DNA of 64,000 bases, taken from assembly GCA_009773645.1 (NCBI GenBank), contig WSYB01000042.1, forward strand, positions 21,330-85,329, given 5' to 3'. How positions within the stretch are numbered: position 1 is the stretch's first letter; every line of letters begins with the position of its first letter. The notes beneath the pieces are model-generated. The model searched no databases, was not told the origin of the DNA, and worked only from the letters and a program-made list of their open reading frames with translations. Source of the DNA: Geobacteraceae bacterium (GTDB taxonomy: Bacteria; Desulfobacterota; Desulfuromonadia; Geobacterales; Geobacteraceae). The translations under genes and the position numbers were made by a program. Of the stretch, positions 1-10,796 are shown piece by piece.

Positions 1-80
1 GCCTCCGCCGCCGTCACCGCCTGCCTGATCTTTTCCTTCTCAGCTTCGCTGAAAAAATTGTGCGCCGTTTTTCTCTTCAC
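1..80 (-). CDS. TPM-domain protein, N-terminal fragment
   Basis: Only the first 26 codons lie in the window; the gene runs off the left edge. It starts with a GTG at 78-80; an in-frame TGA just upstream excludes a longer start. The visible text includes NFFSEAEKEKIRQAV, which is how small TPM-domain proteins begin (a mixture of acidic and basic residues forming the first helix). It follows the larger TPM protein by 42 bp and belongs to the same LemA/TPM transcription unit. The start codon lies inside a 14-bp tandem repeat, so its ribosome-binding region is made of repeat units. Membrane-quality or phosphatase roles proposed for TPM proteins are not resolved. Confidence 0.6.
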   Translation of the reverse strand, partial: MKRKTAHNFFSEAEKEKIRQAVTAAE

Positions 81-115
81 GTTTCACCCTTCACGTTTCA
101 CCCTTCACGTTTCAC
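76..115. repeat. 14-bp direct repeat (TTCACGTTTCACCC)
   Basis: Nearly three copies of TTCACGTTTCACCC with exact 14-bp period begin at 76, 90 and 104. On the minus strand the array reads as repeated GTGAAACGTGAAGG and supplies the GTG start of the downstream TPM gene. It fills the gap between the two TPM genes. Confidence 0.85.
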
Positions 116-122
116 GGTCTTT

Positions 123-983
123 TTACCAGTCCCCCGAAGCGCCGCCCCCGCCGAAGTCGCCTCCTCCTCCGGAAAAACCGCCACCGTCGCCGAAACCGCC
201 GCCTCCCCCTCCCCATCCGCCGATGAAGGGGCCGCCGAAAAAGCCCCCGCCACGGCCGCCGCCGCCAAAGAGAAAGGTGAGGAACAGACCGAGAAGAAAG
301 CCGACGACACCCAGAACAGCGAGAACAAGGAGGGCAAGCCCCGGAAACGTAAGAAAGGCGATGATCGGAAGCCCCACCGCCCCCGCAAGTCCCCCCAGTA
401 CCCGTGAGATCGCGCCTAGAAACACGCAGGCTACCAGGAGAAAGATGGCAAGGGTGAAGATCGGCGGTGCGCTTTTTTTGCCGTGCCGCAGGTCGCGGGG
501 CGCGGCGGTATATTCACCCTTCACCACCGCCATGACGGCCGCAACACCGGCAATAACGCCGCCGTCGATGTCGCCCGCCTTGAACCTGGGGGCAATTTCA
601 CCCCTGATGATCCTCCCGGAAACCAGGTCGGTCAACTTCCCCTCAAGCCCACGCCCCACCTCGATCCTGACCCGCCGTTCCTCCCGGGCGATAAGGAGAA
701 TGACACCGTTGTCCACCCCCTTCTGCCCGATCCGCCAGCTTTCTGCGACCTTTATGGAGAACTCCTCCAGATTCTCACCGGCAAGGGTCGGAATGGTGAG
801 GACGACAATCTGGGTGGAATCGCTTAGCTCAAAATCGGTGAGTCTCTGCTCCAGCTCCTGCGCAACACCGGGCGAGAGCATCCCGGCGTAGTCGTTGATA
901 TGGGCGCGCAAGGGCGGGACATCCAGGGCGTGAGCCGTGTAAGGAAGGAGGAAAAGGAGCAATATGGCGAGGAATTTACCCAT
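123..983 (-). CDS. TPM-domain (YgcG-like) membrane protein
   Basis: The 286-aa product has a signal peptide (residues 1-19, ending AHA), a TPM domain at about 25-150 with the family hallmarks HINDYAGML and RVRIEVGRGLEG, two or three hydrophobic segments around 175-240, and a glycine-rich tail (runs of GGGG separated by F and W) ending GASGDW. This is the standard architecture of YgcG/TPM proteins, which are thought to be membrane-anchored with the TPM domain outside the cytoplasm. It lies about 146 bp downstream of lemA, the usual partner of TPM genes. Exact biochemical function is unknown for the family. Confidence 0.85.
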   Translation of the reverse strand: MGKFLAILLLFLLPYTAHALDVPPLRAHINDYAGMLSPGVAQELEQRLTDFELSDSTQIVVLTIPTLAGENLEEFSIKVAESWRIGQKGVDNGVILLIAREERRVRIEVGRGLEGKLTDLVSGRIIRGEIAPRFKAGDIDGGVIAGVAAVMAVVKGEYTAAPRDLRHGKKSAPPIFTLAIFLLVACVFLGAISRVLGGLAGAVGLPIIAFLTFPGLALLVLAVLGVVGFLLGLFLTFLFGGGGRGGGFFGGPFIGGWGGGGGGFGDGGGFSGGGGDFGGGGASGDW

Positions 984-1008
984 GGCAATCCGAAAAAAAC
1001 CTGAATCC

Positions 1009-1122
1009 TTTTTCAGCCACGAATTTCACGAATTTACACTAATGATTTAACGTCTGCTCTACCCTTCTGACAGTTATTGATAATATTCGTGCCCATTCGT
1101 GTCATTCGTGGCAAATATCGGG
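1009..1122. repeat. CACGAATT-type inverted repeat
   Basis: The gap between lemA and the TPM gene holds CCACGAATTTCACGAATTT (about 1018-1036) and, inverted, ATTCGTGTCATTCGTGGC (about 1096-1113). The arms pair imperfectly and are built from a short tandem unit, like other intergenic repeats in this window. Confidence 0.6.
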
Positions 1123-1129
1123 TTATTTG

Positions 1130-1714
1130 TCAGAACTTCACCTTCGGCGCCGTCTTGGCCCCCTCTTCCGCCTTGAACGGTTCTTTTCTGGTCAGGTGGA
1201 GCAGCAGGGAATTGGTTACGCTGTTGGGGAAGGTGCGGATGGAGGTGTTGAACTCCTGCACCGCTTTGTTGTAGCGGACGCGGGCAACGTTGATCCGGTT
1301 CTCGGTACCCTCCAACTGGTTCTGCAGATCGAGAAAGTTCTGGTTGGCCTTTAAGTCCGGGTATTTCTCCACCACCACCATGAGCCGCGAAAGGGCGCCG
1401 GAGAGTTCGCCCTGTGCCTGCTGGAACTTGGCAAAGGCCTGCGGGTCGTTGATCAACTGTTTGGAGACCTGCATGGAGCCGACCTTGGCTCTCGCCTCGG
1501 TAACCGCCTTCAAGGTCTCGGCCTCGTGCTTGGCGTACCCCTTCACCACCTCCACCAGATTGGGGATAAGGTCGGCGCGGCGCTGATAGGCGGCCTCCAC
1601 GTCACCCCAGGCGGCAAACACCGCCTCTTCATTGGCCTGCATGGTATTGTAGCCGCAACCCGAAAGAATCGAGAGAGCCAGTATGGCCAGTAAAATCAGG
1701 GTAAACCTTTTCAT
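1130..1714 (-). CDS. lemA: LemA family lipoprotein
   Basis: The product is 194 aa. It opens with a lipoprotein signal (lipobox LSGC, Cys at about 20), which would place it on a membrane. The body carries the LemA hallmarks [20 protein letters not shown] at about 46-65, a long helical stretch, and [17 protein letters not shown] near the C-terminus. LemA proteins are helical bundles often co-encoded with TPM proteins, as here. Its ATG overlaps the stop of the SemiSWEET gene by 4 bp, suggesting translational coupling. The cellular role is not established for the family. Confidence 0.92.
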   Translation of the reverse strand: MKRFTLILLAILALSILSGCGYNTMQANEEAVFAAWGDVEAAYQRRADLIPNLVEVVKGYAKHEAETLKAVTEARAKVGSMQVSKQLINDPQAFAKFQQAQGELSGALSRLMVVVEKYPDLKANQNFLDLQNQLEGTENRINVARVRYNKAVQEFNTSIRTFPNSVTNSLLLHLTRKEPFKAEEGAKTAPKVKF

Positions 1715-2025
1715 AACTCCTCCTTGGTAACATTATTACACGCAATATAATCACTTGCCCGGTAATTGTCACCCTCTTTATAGATATATTTCATGACGAT
1801 CAGAACGGAATAGCAGATCAGAGAAAAGGCGTTGGCCGCGATCAAGGGTATGTCGTTGATGGCAATGCCGTAGATAAGCCATAGAGACATCCCCACGGTC
1901 AGCAAAACCGGCTGCCAGATGGAAATGTCGCGGACCTGCTTGGTGCGATAGGCCCTCACTACCTGCGGAATCCCGGCGGCACTGGTTATTGCCCCGGCGA
2001 TGAGACCAAGATGCGTTATGTTCAT
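1711..2025 (-). CDS. SemiSWEET family sugar transporter-like protein
   Basis: A 104-aa protein with three hydrophobic helices (about 5-22, 38-58, 62-84) and the PQ-loop motif ([17 protein letters not shown] at about 19-35). This is the single triple-helix unit of bacterial SemiSWEETs, which dimerise to move small sugars down a gradient; the real substrate is unknown. It overlaps trmJ upstream (4 bp, ATGA) and lemA downstream (4 bp). The C-terminal 20 residues after the third helix are polar and not conserved in the family as I know it. Confidence 0.85.
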   Translation of the reverse strand: MNITHLGLIAGAITSAAGIPQVVRAYRTKQVRDISIWQPVLLTVGMSLWLIYGIAINDIPLIAANAFSLICYSVLIVMKYIYKEGDNYRASDYIACNNVTKEEL

Positions 2026-2795
2026 GAGCCCTTTTTCCCTTGAAATGCAGTGGCAGCCCAGTCTATCTGGGTCAACATGCCGCGCAGGATTGCCACTTCA
2101 CGCTCATCCAGCTCGGCTCTGGCAAATATGCGGCGAAGCGAGCGCATAATGTGCGCGGGATTCTGCGGGTTGAGGAACCCGATGCGGAGAAGCGTCTGTT
2201 CCATGTGTCCGTACAGAGTTTCAGTTTCAGCGGCATCGGCAATGATACGGCTTTGTGCGACGACGCCCCTTTCCCACCCCTTGCGCAGCTCATAGCAGAA
2301 GATAAGCACCGCCTGGGCGAGATTGAGGGAACCATAGTCATCGCCTGTGGGAATGGTGGCATGCCAGCGGCAAAGCGCCAGTTCATCGGTGGTGAGACCG
2401 CTGTCTTCCCTGCCGAAAACCAGCGCCGCACGATTATTCCCAAGATTGCTCCTCAGCTTGGCAACTACTTCCGCCGGGGTGAATATCTCCTGCCGGTACT
2501 TGCCGTGGCGGCGGGTGGTCGCCACGGAAATTCCGCTGTCCGCCAGGGCCTCAGCAAGGGTATCGAAAACAACGGCCCGTTCCAGAAGATCCCTGGCCGA
2601 CACGGCAAACTTGTATGCCTCCGGATGGTCTATCGGACAGGGGTTGACGAGCCGCAGTTCAGACAACCCCATATTCTTCATGGCCCGGCACACCATGCCG
2701 ATGTTGCCGGGACTTTGGGGCTCCACGAGAACAATAGCTATTTGATCCTTAATCTGCTCTTGAAAACTTTCTAAAGCCAACTCCTCACTCCTCAC
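2022..2795 (-). CDS. trmJ: tRNA (Cm32/Um32) 2'-O-methyltransferase, TrmJ type
   Basis: A 257-aa SPOUT methyltransferase. The N-terminal segment IAIVLVEPQSPGNIGMVCRAMKNMG is the TrmH/TrmJ motif 1, LVFGREDSGLTTDEL is motif 2, and YGSLNLAQAV is motif 3, which forms the trefoil knot that binds S-adenosylmethionine. A C-terminal helical extension of about 80 residues fits TrmJ. The start is uncertain: the longest frame begins at a GTG (2793-2795) inside a TGAGGAG heptamer array that also supplies repeated Shine-Dalgarno-like sequence; a TTG at 2778-2780 is an alternative. It overlaps the SemiSWEET gene. Confidence 0.87.
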   Translation of the reverse strand: MRSEELALESFQEQIKDQIAIVLVEPQSPGNIGMVCRAMKNMGLSELRLVNPCPIDHPEAYKFAVSARDLLERAVVFDTLAEALADSGISVATTRRHGKYRQEIFTPAEVVAKLRSNLGNNRAALVFGREDSGLTTDELALCRWHATIPTGDDYGSLNLAQAVLIFCYELRKGWERGVVAQSRIIADAAETETLYGHMEQTLLRIGFLNPQNPAHIMRSLRRIFARAELDEREVAILRGMLTQIDWAATAFQGKKGS

Positions 2796-2865
2796 TCCTC
2801 ACTCCTCACTCCTCACTCCTCACTCCTCACTCCTCACTCCTCACTCCTCACTCCTCACTCCTCAC
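2781..2865. repeat. Heptanucleotide tandem array, 12 copies
   Basis: Twelve perfect copies of CTCCTCA (TGAGGAG on the coding strand). The array contains the stop codon of the DedA gene and the GTG start of trmJ. Since 7 is not a multiple of 3, each gain or loss of a unit shifts the frame, changing both the DedA C-terminus and the trmJ N-terminus. Confidence 0.95.
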
Positions 2866-3360
2866 CAGGTGATGCTCGTACCTGCTCACGTCCTCCACGA
2901 ACAGCTCCGCACTCTTGCCGAACAGGTAACCCGCCAGGGAAAAAATGATCGACCAGGAGAGGGCGCTCAGAAGGTTCAGCCAGAGAAATTTCTTCCCTGG
3001 AAAAGTGGTCATCCCCAGGATGATGGGAAGGATGATGCGGAAACCGTAAGTGTAACGGGAGATGAAGGCAACGAAAGTGCCGTATTTCTCAATAAGTTTG
3101 AGCGCTTTGCGGAACTTGCGGGCGATGGCGGTGAATGCCTTCAAAAGCCACGGTCCCTGCCAGCGCCCGAGATAGAAGTAGAACTGGTCACCGCAAAAGG
3201 CCCCGCCGCAAGCGGTGACGATTACCCCGAAAATGTTCAGATATCCTTGGAACGCCAGGAACCCTGCCAGAATGAGCCCCGCCTCCCCCTCCAGGAACGT
3301 CCAGAGGAACAGCACCCAGTAGCCGTGCACCTCCAGGTATTCTTTGAGATATTGCTGCAC
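2848..3360 (-). CDS. DedA family membrane protein
   Basis: A 170-aa protein starting at a GTG (3358-3360) preceded by a GGGGAG ribosome site; the longer open frame is rejected because it would cross the terminator of the gene upstream. Features: FLEGEAGLILAGFLAFQGYL near the N-terminus, GDQFYFYLGRWQG in the middle, and FISRYTYGFRIILPIILG, the conserved DedA segment with re-entrant loop residues, followed by two terminal helices. DedA proteins of this type include polyprenyl-phosphate and phospholipid flippases. The C-terminal residues HLVRSEE are encoded by the heptamer repeat. Confidence 0.85.
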   Translation of the reverse strand: MQQYLKEYLEVHGYWVLFLWTFLEGEAGLILAGFLAFQGYLNIFGVIVTACGGAFCGDQFYFYLGRWQGPWLLKAFTAIARKFRKALKLIEKYGTFVAFISRYTYGFRIILPIILGMTTFPGKKFLWLNLLSALSWSIIFSLAGYLFGKSAELFVEDVSRYEHHLVRSEE

Positions 3361-3426
3361 TCCCCGCCCTCTCCTTGGCTGCGATGAAATCTTACCTGCA
3401 CGCTCAAGATAAATCAACAGGATTTG

Positions 3427-3467
3427 CCCAAAAAAAAGCCCGGCGATTTGAATCACCGGGCTTAATT
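3427..3467 (-). terminator. Rho-independent terminator after korC
   Basis: On the minus strand AAGCCCGGTGATT pairs with AATCGCCGGGCTT across a short loop and is followed by eight T residues. It sits 20 bp after the korC stop and ends the kor operon. Confidence 0.85.
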
Positions 3468-3486
3468 CGATCAACAGAAAACGGGA

Positions 3487-4035
3487 CTACTTTTTGGCAG
3501 CCATCGCCTTCTCATAACCCAGGTTGAAAGCCTTCTTGTTCAGCTCGAGGAAGGCTTCGGGAACGCGGGCAAGAACGGCCTTCTCGGCGTTTTCCTTGGA
3601 AACGACGCCGGTCAGTGCCACCATCGCCCCCAATGCCACGATGTTGGTAACGATTTCCCGGCCAATTTCATTTTTGGCGGTATTGGTGATATTGAACTTG
3701 GTCACCTTGAAATTTCCCTGGGGCTCGCGATGAATCAGGTCCGAGTCAATGAGGAGAACCCCTCCTTCCTTCAGGTCATGGGAATACTTGTCGCAGGCTT
3801 CTTGAGTCAGGGCCAGGAGGGCATCGCACTTGGTTACCTTCGGGTAGTCAATGGGATTCTCAGAGATGATGACCTCGGACTTTGAGGCGCCACCACGGGC
3901 CTCGGGGCCGTAACTCTGGGATTGAACGGCCTGGATGCCTTCATAGATAGAGGCAGCTTCAGCCATGATGACGCCGGCCAGGATCAGCCCCTGCCCACCG
4001 GCGCCGGAAAAGCGAATTTCATATCTTCCAGCCAT
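3487..4035 (-). CDS. korC: 2-oxoglutarate:ferredoxin oxidoreductase, gamma subunit
   Basis: The 182-aa protein matches the pyruvate/ketoisovalerate oxidoreductase gamma domain: FSGAGGQGLILAGVIMAEAA at about 9-28 and QSQSYGPEARGGASKSEVIIS at about 39-59. In the KorABCD complex this subunit joins the alpha and beta chains in the oxidative decarboxylation of 2-oxoglutarate to succinyl-CoA with reduction of ferredoxin, working in either direction of the TCA cycle. It is the last gene of korDABC and is closed by a terminator. A good AAAGGAG site precedes the ATG. The 2-oxoglutarate assignment rests on the adjacent icd and mdh. Confidence 0.9.
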   Translation of the reverse strand: MAGRYEIRFSGAGGQGLILAGVIMAEAASIYEGIQAVQSQSYGPEARGGASKSEVIISENPIDYPKVTKCDALLALTQEACDKYSHDLKEGGVLLIDSDLIHREPQGNFKVTKFNITNTAKNEIGREIVTNIVALGAMVALTGVVSKENAEKAVLARVPEAFLELNKKAFNLGYEKAMAAKK

Positions 4036-4061
4036 TATCTTTTCTCCTTTATAACAATGGA

Positions 4062-4883
4062 TTACTTGGCAGCGCCTTTGGCTCGCTCGATGACTTTTGC
4101 GTACTCGGCAGTGTACTCGGGCTTCTCCTCTTTGTAGAGGACTCCGGTCAGAACCTTCCCCTTCAATTGCTCGGGGGTCATCTTTTCGGCAGCCTTAACC
4201 GGCACGGCAATGTCCTTCAGCTCGTTCATCATCTCGATGACCGATTTGTACTTGTTGCGACGTCCGTAGGTAGTCGGACAGTCGTCGAGAATCTCGACAA
4301 CGGAAAAACCCTTGTGCTGGATCGCCTCGACAATCAGCTTGTCGATCTGGGTGGCATGATAGGCTGTACCGCGGGCTACGAAGGTTGCCCCGGCACCGAT
4401 CGCCAGTTTGGCAATGTCAAACGGGGGATCAGGGTTACCGTAAGGGGTTGTGGATGCCTTGGCGCCGGTAGGGGTTGCGGGGGAGAACTGCCCGCCGGTC
4501 ATCCCATAGATTTTGTTGTTCATAATAATATACGTTATATTGATGTTTCTGCGGCAGGCATGGATGAAATGATTACCACCGATAGCGGTTCCGTCGCCGT
4601 CGCCGCCGACGCAGATGACGTTCATTTCCGGCTTGGCCATCTTGACGCCTGTTGCAAAAGCAGCAGCACGGCCGTGGGCGGTATGCAGGGTGCAGCAGTC
4701 CATGTAACCGGGAAGACGGGAAGCGCAACCGATACCGGAAACGATGGCGGTGTTGTTCTTCTCGAAACCAAGGGCGTCAATCGCCCTGATGAGCCCCTTC
4801 ATGACAATCCCGTGGCCGCAGCCAGGGCACCAGATGTGCGGCAGCTTGCCGGGACGGATGTATTTATCATAATCGAAAGCCAT
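4062..4883 (-). CDS. korB: 2-oxoglutarate:ferredoxin oxidoreductase, beta subunit
   Basis: The 273-aa TPP-binding subunit begins HIWCPGCGHGIVMKGLIRA (Fe-S/TPP entry motif) and carries GIGCASRLPGYMDCCTLHTAHGRA and the TPP/Mg motif GGDGDGTAIGGNHFIHACRRN followed by YGMTGGQFSPATP. These are the standard signatures of the beta chain that holds thiamine diphosphate. It follows korA by 2 bp and precedes korC by 26 bp, so the three are surely cotranscribed. RBS AAGGAGG is well placed. Confidence 0.93.
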   Translation of the reverse strand: MAFDYDKYIRPGKLPHIWCPGCGHGIVMKGLIRAIDALGFEKNNTAIVSGIGCASRLPGYMDCCTLHTAHGRAAAFATGVKMAKPEMNVICVGGDGDGTAIGGNHFIHACRRNINITYIIMNNKIYGMTGGQFSPATPTGAKASTTPYGNPDPPFDIAKLAIGAGATFVARGTAYHATQIDKLIVEAIQHKGFSVVEILDDCPTTYGRRNKYKSVIEMMNELKDIAVPVKAAEKMTPEQLKGKVLTGVLYKEEKPEYTAEYAKVIERAKGAAK

Positions 4884-4885
4884 GT

Positions 4886-6019
4886 TTATTTAACCTCCTT
4901 CATCTTGTCGACGATCTGATCCGGATTGATGGGCTCACCATCAACACGGAAAATACCGTGCACCGGAGCATTCCCTGCTACGCAACCTTTTACTACTTCC
5001 GTACACATGCCGAGATTCATCTCAGGCGTGATAAAAGCCTTAACCTTCTTGGAAAGGGCCAGGATCTGCTTCTCGGGGAACGGCCAGAAAGTGATCAGCC
5101 TGAAGAGGCCGGCCTTGATTCCCTGCTTGCGGGCTTCGTTTACGGCAAAACGGGCGGAACGGGATGTGGAACCGAAAGCAACCACGACAACTTCGGCGTC
5201 ATCCAGCATATATTCTTCGTACTTAATTATATCGTCGGCGTTCGCTTCCACCTTGCGCACCTGCCGTTCTTCCTCCGCCTGAACGATAGAAGCCTTGGTG
5301 GTGGGGAAACCGTCCTCCATTTTATTGAGGCCGGTAACGTGGAAGCGGTAGTCGGAACCGAAGGCAGCCAGGGGAGGCACATCGCCGAACTTGGTGTCGT
5401 ACGGCTTGTACTGCTCGGGCGACACGGAAGGAGTGGTGCGGTTTATCACTTCGATTTCACCCGGCTCGGGAAAAACGATTCTTTCCCGCATGTGACCGAC
5501 GATCTCATCCGGCATTATCATTACGGGGGTGCGATATTTTTCGGCAAGATTAAATGCGCGAATCGTTTCTTCAAAAAGCTCCTGCACCGAAGCAGGCACC
5601 AGGCAGATAGCCGGATGGTCACCATGGGTACCCCACTTGGCGCACATCACGTCGGACTGGCTGGGACCGGTAGGCATCCCGGTGGAGGGACCGCCGCGCA
5701 TGACGTTGACGATAACACAGGGAACTTCAGTGATGCAGCCATACCCGATAATTTCCTGCTTCAGGGAAAGGCCGGGGCCGGATGTGGAGGTCAGCGCCTT
5801 TGCACCCGTCAGGGCAGCGCCTATTACTGCTGACATAGCGCCGATTTCATCTTCCATCTGGATAAACTTTCCACCTACCTTGGGGAGTTCCGCAGACATA
5901 ACCTCTGCAACCTCGGTGGAGGGGGTGATCGGGTAACCGGCGAAAAACTTACACCCGGCATAAAGCGCGCCATGGGCTGCAGCCTCGTTACCCTGCATAA
6001 ATGCAACTTTCTTTGCCAC
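4886..6019 (-). CDS. korA: 2-oxoglutarate:ferredoxin oxidoreductase, alpha subunit
   Basis: A 377-aa protein with a GTG start (6017-6019) behind GGAGG. GYPITPSTEVAEVMS at about 29-43 and TSGPGLSLKQEIIGYG are the classical alpha-subunit motifs that bind substrate and close over TPP; the C-terminal domain with GLFRLITFWPFPEKQI matches the transketolase C-like part. Together with KorB, KorC and the ferredoxin KorD it forms the ferredoxin-dependent 2-oxoacid oxidoreductase used by Geobacter in place of the 2-oxoglutarate dehydrogenase complex. Lies 23 bp after korD. Confidence 0.93.
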   Translation of the reverse strand: MAKKVAFMQGNEAAAHGALYAGCKFFAGYPITPSTEVAEVMSAELPKVGGKFIQMEDEIGAMSAVIGAALTGAKALTSTSGPGLSLKQEIIGYGCITEVPCVIVNVMRGGPSTGMPTGPSQSDVMCAKWGTHGDHPAICLVPASVQELFEETIRAFNLAEKYRTPVMIMPDEIVGHMRERIVFPEPGEIEVINRTTPSVSPEQYKPYDTKFGDVPPLAAFGSDYRFHVTGLNKMEDGFPTTKASIVQAEEERQVRKVEANADDIIKYEEYMLDDAEVVVVAFGSTSRSARFAVNEARKQGIKAGLFRLITFWPFPEKQILALSKKVKAFITPEMNLGMCTEVVKGCVAGNAPVHGIFRVDGEPINPDQIVDKMKEVK

Positions 6020-6042
6020 GTGACTTACCTCCTGTGTAATTA

Positions 6043-6237
6043 TTAAGCAGTTACTTTGATTGCAAAATCAGGGCACCTGAGCTCGCACTGCATGCACTTG
6101 ATGCATGCGTCCAGGTTCTTGACTGCCGCGACGAAACCCTGCATTTCCAGGACTTTGGTCGGACAGAACTCAACGCAGATGTGACACCCCTTACAGTACT
6201 TCTCGATAATCTCGATTGTTGGAAGCTTTTTTTCCAT
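6043..6237 (-). CDS. korD: 2-oxoglutarate:ferredoxin oxidoreductase, delta (ferredoxin) subunit
   Basis: A 64-aa bis-[4Fe-4S] ferredoxin with two complete clusters: CKGCHICVEFCP (about 15-26) and CIKCMQCELRCP (about 46-57). It would pass electrons from the TPP site of KorAB to soluble ferredoxin. It is the first gene of the kor operon; the promoter region upstream contains two ACATGT-centred palindromes. Confidence 0.92.
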   Translation of the reverse strand: MEKKLPTIEIIEKYCKGCHICVEFCPTKVLEMQGFVAAVKNLDACIKCMQCELRCPDFAIKVTA

Positions 6238-6291
6238 CTACTTACGCTCCTTGGTTGAAATAAGCCTTCCGGCTCTCAAACTGGGGTAACT

Positions 6292-6337
6292 TAACATGTT
6301 ATATGGTCAAAAACAAGCATGTTTATATAAAACATGC
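6292..6337 (-). promoter_or_regulatory. Candidate operators upstream of korD
   Basis: Within the 367-bp gap between korD and mdh there are a perfect palindrome TAACATGTTA (6292-6301) and a perfect 8-bp inverted repeat GCATGTTT-N5-AAACATGC (6317-6337), about 55-100 bp before the korD start. They look like a dimeric regulator site; the regulator is unknown. The rest of the gap (6338-6548) shows no convincing gene. Confidence 0.45.
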
Positions 6338-6548
6338 GGGTTTTCAATCATTATTCCCGCTGATCGGATCATGTTTCTGCTTCGTAAACAAGGGATTTTC
6401 GCAAAGTCGAGGAAACCGGGATTATGGGCACCTTTATGGTACGCGATTATACCGGTGGATGACGAAAAGTTGCGGAAAGGACCGTTTCCGGGACAGAAAC
6501 TCGAAACGAGATTCACACCACAATGACCAGGCTGCTTATACGCTGTCT

Positions 6549-6588
6549 CAAAAAAAGGCAAAGAAGGGCATCTACCCTCCTTTGCCTA
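6549..6588 (-). terminator. Rho-independent terminator after mdh
   Basis: On the minus strand AGGCAAAG(G)AGGG pairs with CCCT(T)CTTTGCCT and is followed by a run of T. It separates the icd-mdh unit from kor, so kor needs its own promoter. Confidence 0.85.
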
Positions 6589-6604
6589 GGCAAATCACGT
6601 AACA

Positions 6605-9842
<3,238 letters not shown>

Positions 9843-9933
9843 TTAGTTTTTAAGTCAGTACCGCCAGAGGCTTAATGAAAGGGTACCATTAAAATATCTA
9901 TTCATGAAACACCAGCGAACAGTGGTATTTAAG

Positions 9934-9989
9934 TTTGTATACAGTATACAAATCCCTTTTTGCTGTCAAGAAAAATGTCTAGGACATTT
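9934..9989 (-). promoter_or_regulatory. Two palindromic candidate operators upstream of icd
   Basis: TTTGTATAC-A-GTATACAAA (9934-9952, perfect 9-bp arms) and AAATGTC-TAG-GACATTT (9973-9989, perfect 7-bp arms) stand in the AT-rich gap before icd. The first resembles operators of GntR-type regulators (TTGTATAC half sites); the regulator is not identified. Confidence 0.5.
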
Positions 9990-10073
9990 AAAAAATATTA
10001 AGATGAATTGGCTAACAAAAAACGAAATGTTCCGGGAGGGGAAAGCAGGGTAATTCTATATGAGACGGGCACT

Positions 10074-10778
10074 TTAGTAGATGGGTTTTTCCTGGGCATA
10101 GCGCCGCGCCTCTGCCAGATCCTCACGACTCAAGCTTCTGGGGATGCGCAGCACCTGCCCTGGCCAGATATGCTTGGGGTCCCTTATCTGGTCACGGTTA
10201 GCGCGGTATAAAAGCGGCCAGAGGGCGGGATCATTGTAAACATCCGGTTGAGCGGATATCAGGGGAAGGGTTTCGCCGCGTTTAACCGTATGGAAGGAAG
10301 GCAACGGCCGTTCCCTGGTCTGTCTTGCCTTCTCGGCTTTTCTCTTAACTTCGGCTTCGGCTTCGGCCACAGCCCTCTCCTCAGCTGCAGCCTTTTCCTG
10401 AGCGAGCCTGCGCTGCTCTTCCAGCAGAACCCTTTGCCGCTCTAGCTCCCGCTTTTCAGCTTCGGCTTTCCTTTTTAACTCTTCTTCCCGTCGCTTTTTC
10501 TCAGCGGCAAAGTTCTCATCCAGGAGTATTCCCTTGGACCAGGCCAGAAAGAAGAAATTGTCGGCCTTCTCGACCTCATCCTCCTGGAGAAGGGTCTCGC
10601 CTTCAAGTAGGGCATCCTCCGCGCTTTTTGATTCCTGGGGGAACATTTCGTAAGCTCCCTCAAGCCTGGCCTTGTCTAAAACCATTTTAGCGTCGTGTCT
10701 CCAGAGGGAGACCGCAGGGGAGCAGCCGGAGAGCACCACAAGAAGCAATCCGGCAGATATAAATAACTTTTTGCCCAT
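10074..10778 (-). CDS. LysM-domain lipoprotein with coiled-coil linker
   Basis: The 234-aa product begins with a lipoprotein signal (lipobox LSGC, Cys about 19). Residues about 90-160 are a charged coiled coil rich in E, K, A and R. A LysM peptidoglycan-binding domain follows: HTVKRGETLPLISAQPDVYNDPALWPLLYRANRDQI ... IWPGQVLRIP. The likely role is an outer-membrane or periplasmic anchor to the cell wall. It follows aspS on the same strand (15-bp gap after the aspS stop), so it may be read from the same transcript. The ATG at 10776-10778 directly follows a TTG. Confidence 0.82.
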   Translation of the reverse strand: MGKKLFISAGLLLVVLSGCSPAVSLWRHDAKMVLDKARLEGAYEMFPQESKSAEDALLEGETLLQEDEVEKADNFFFLAWSKGILLDENFAAEKKRREEELKRKAEAEKRELERQRVLLEEQRRLAQEKAAAEERAVAEAEAEVKRKAEKARQTRERPLPSFHTVKRGETLPLISAQPDVYNDPALWPLLYRANRDQIRDPKHIWPGQVLRIPRSLSREDLAEARRYAQEKPIY

Positions 10779-10796
10779 CAAGTTTCACTATTTCCT

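Noticed and set aside
58..891. Long plus-strand Pro/Arg-rich open frame opposite the TPM gene
   Set aside because: Composition (Pro, Arg, Ser runs) is the antisense shadow of a GC-rich glycine-rich gene; no ribosome site.
3361..3474. Extended N-terminus of the DedA gene
   Set aside because: It would begin inside the korC terminator; a GTG with a ribosome site at 3360 gives a normal DedA start.
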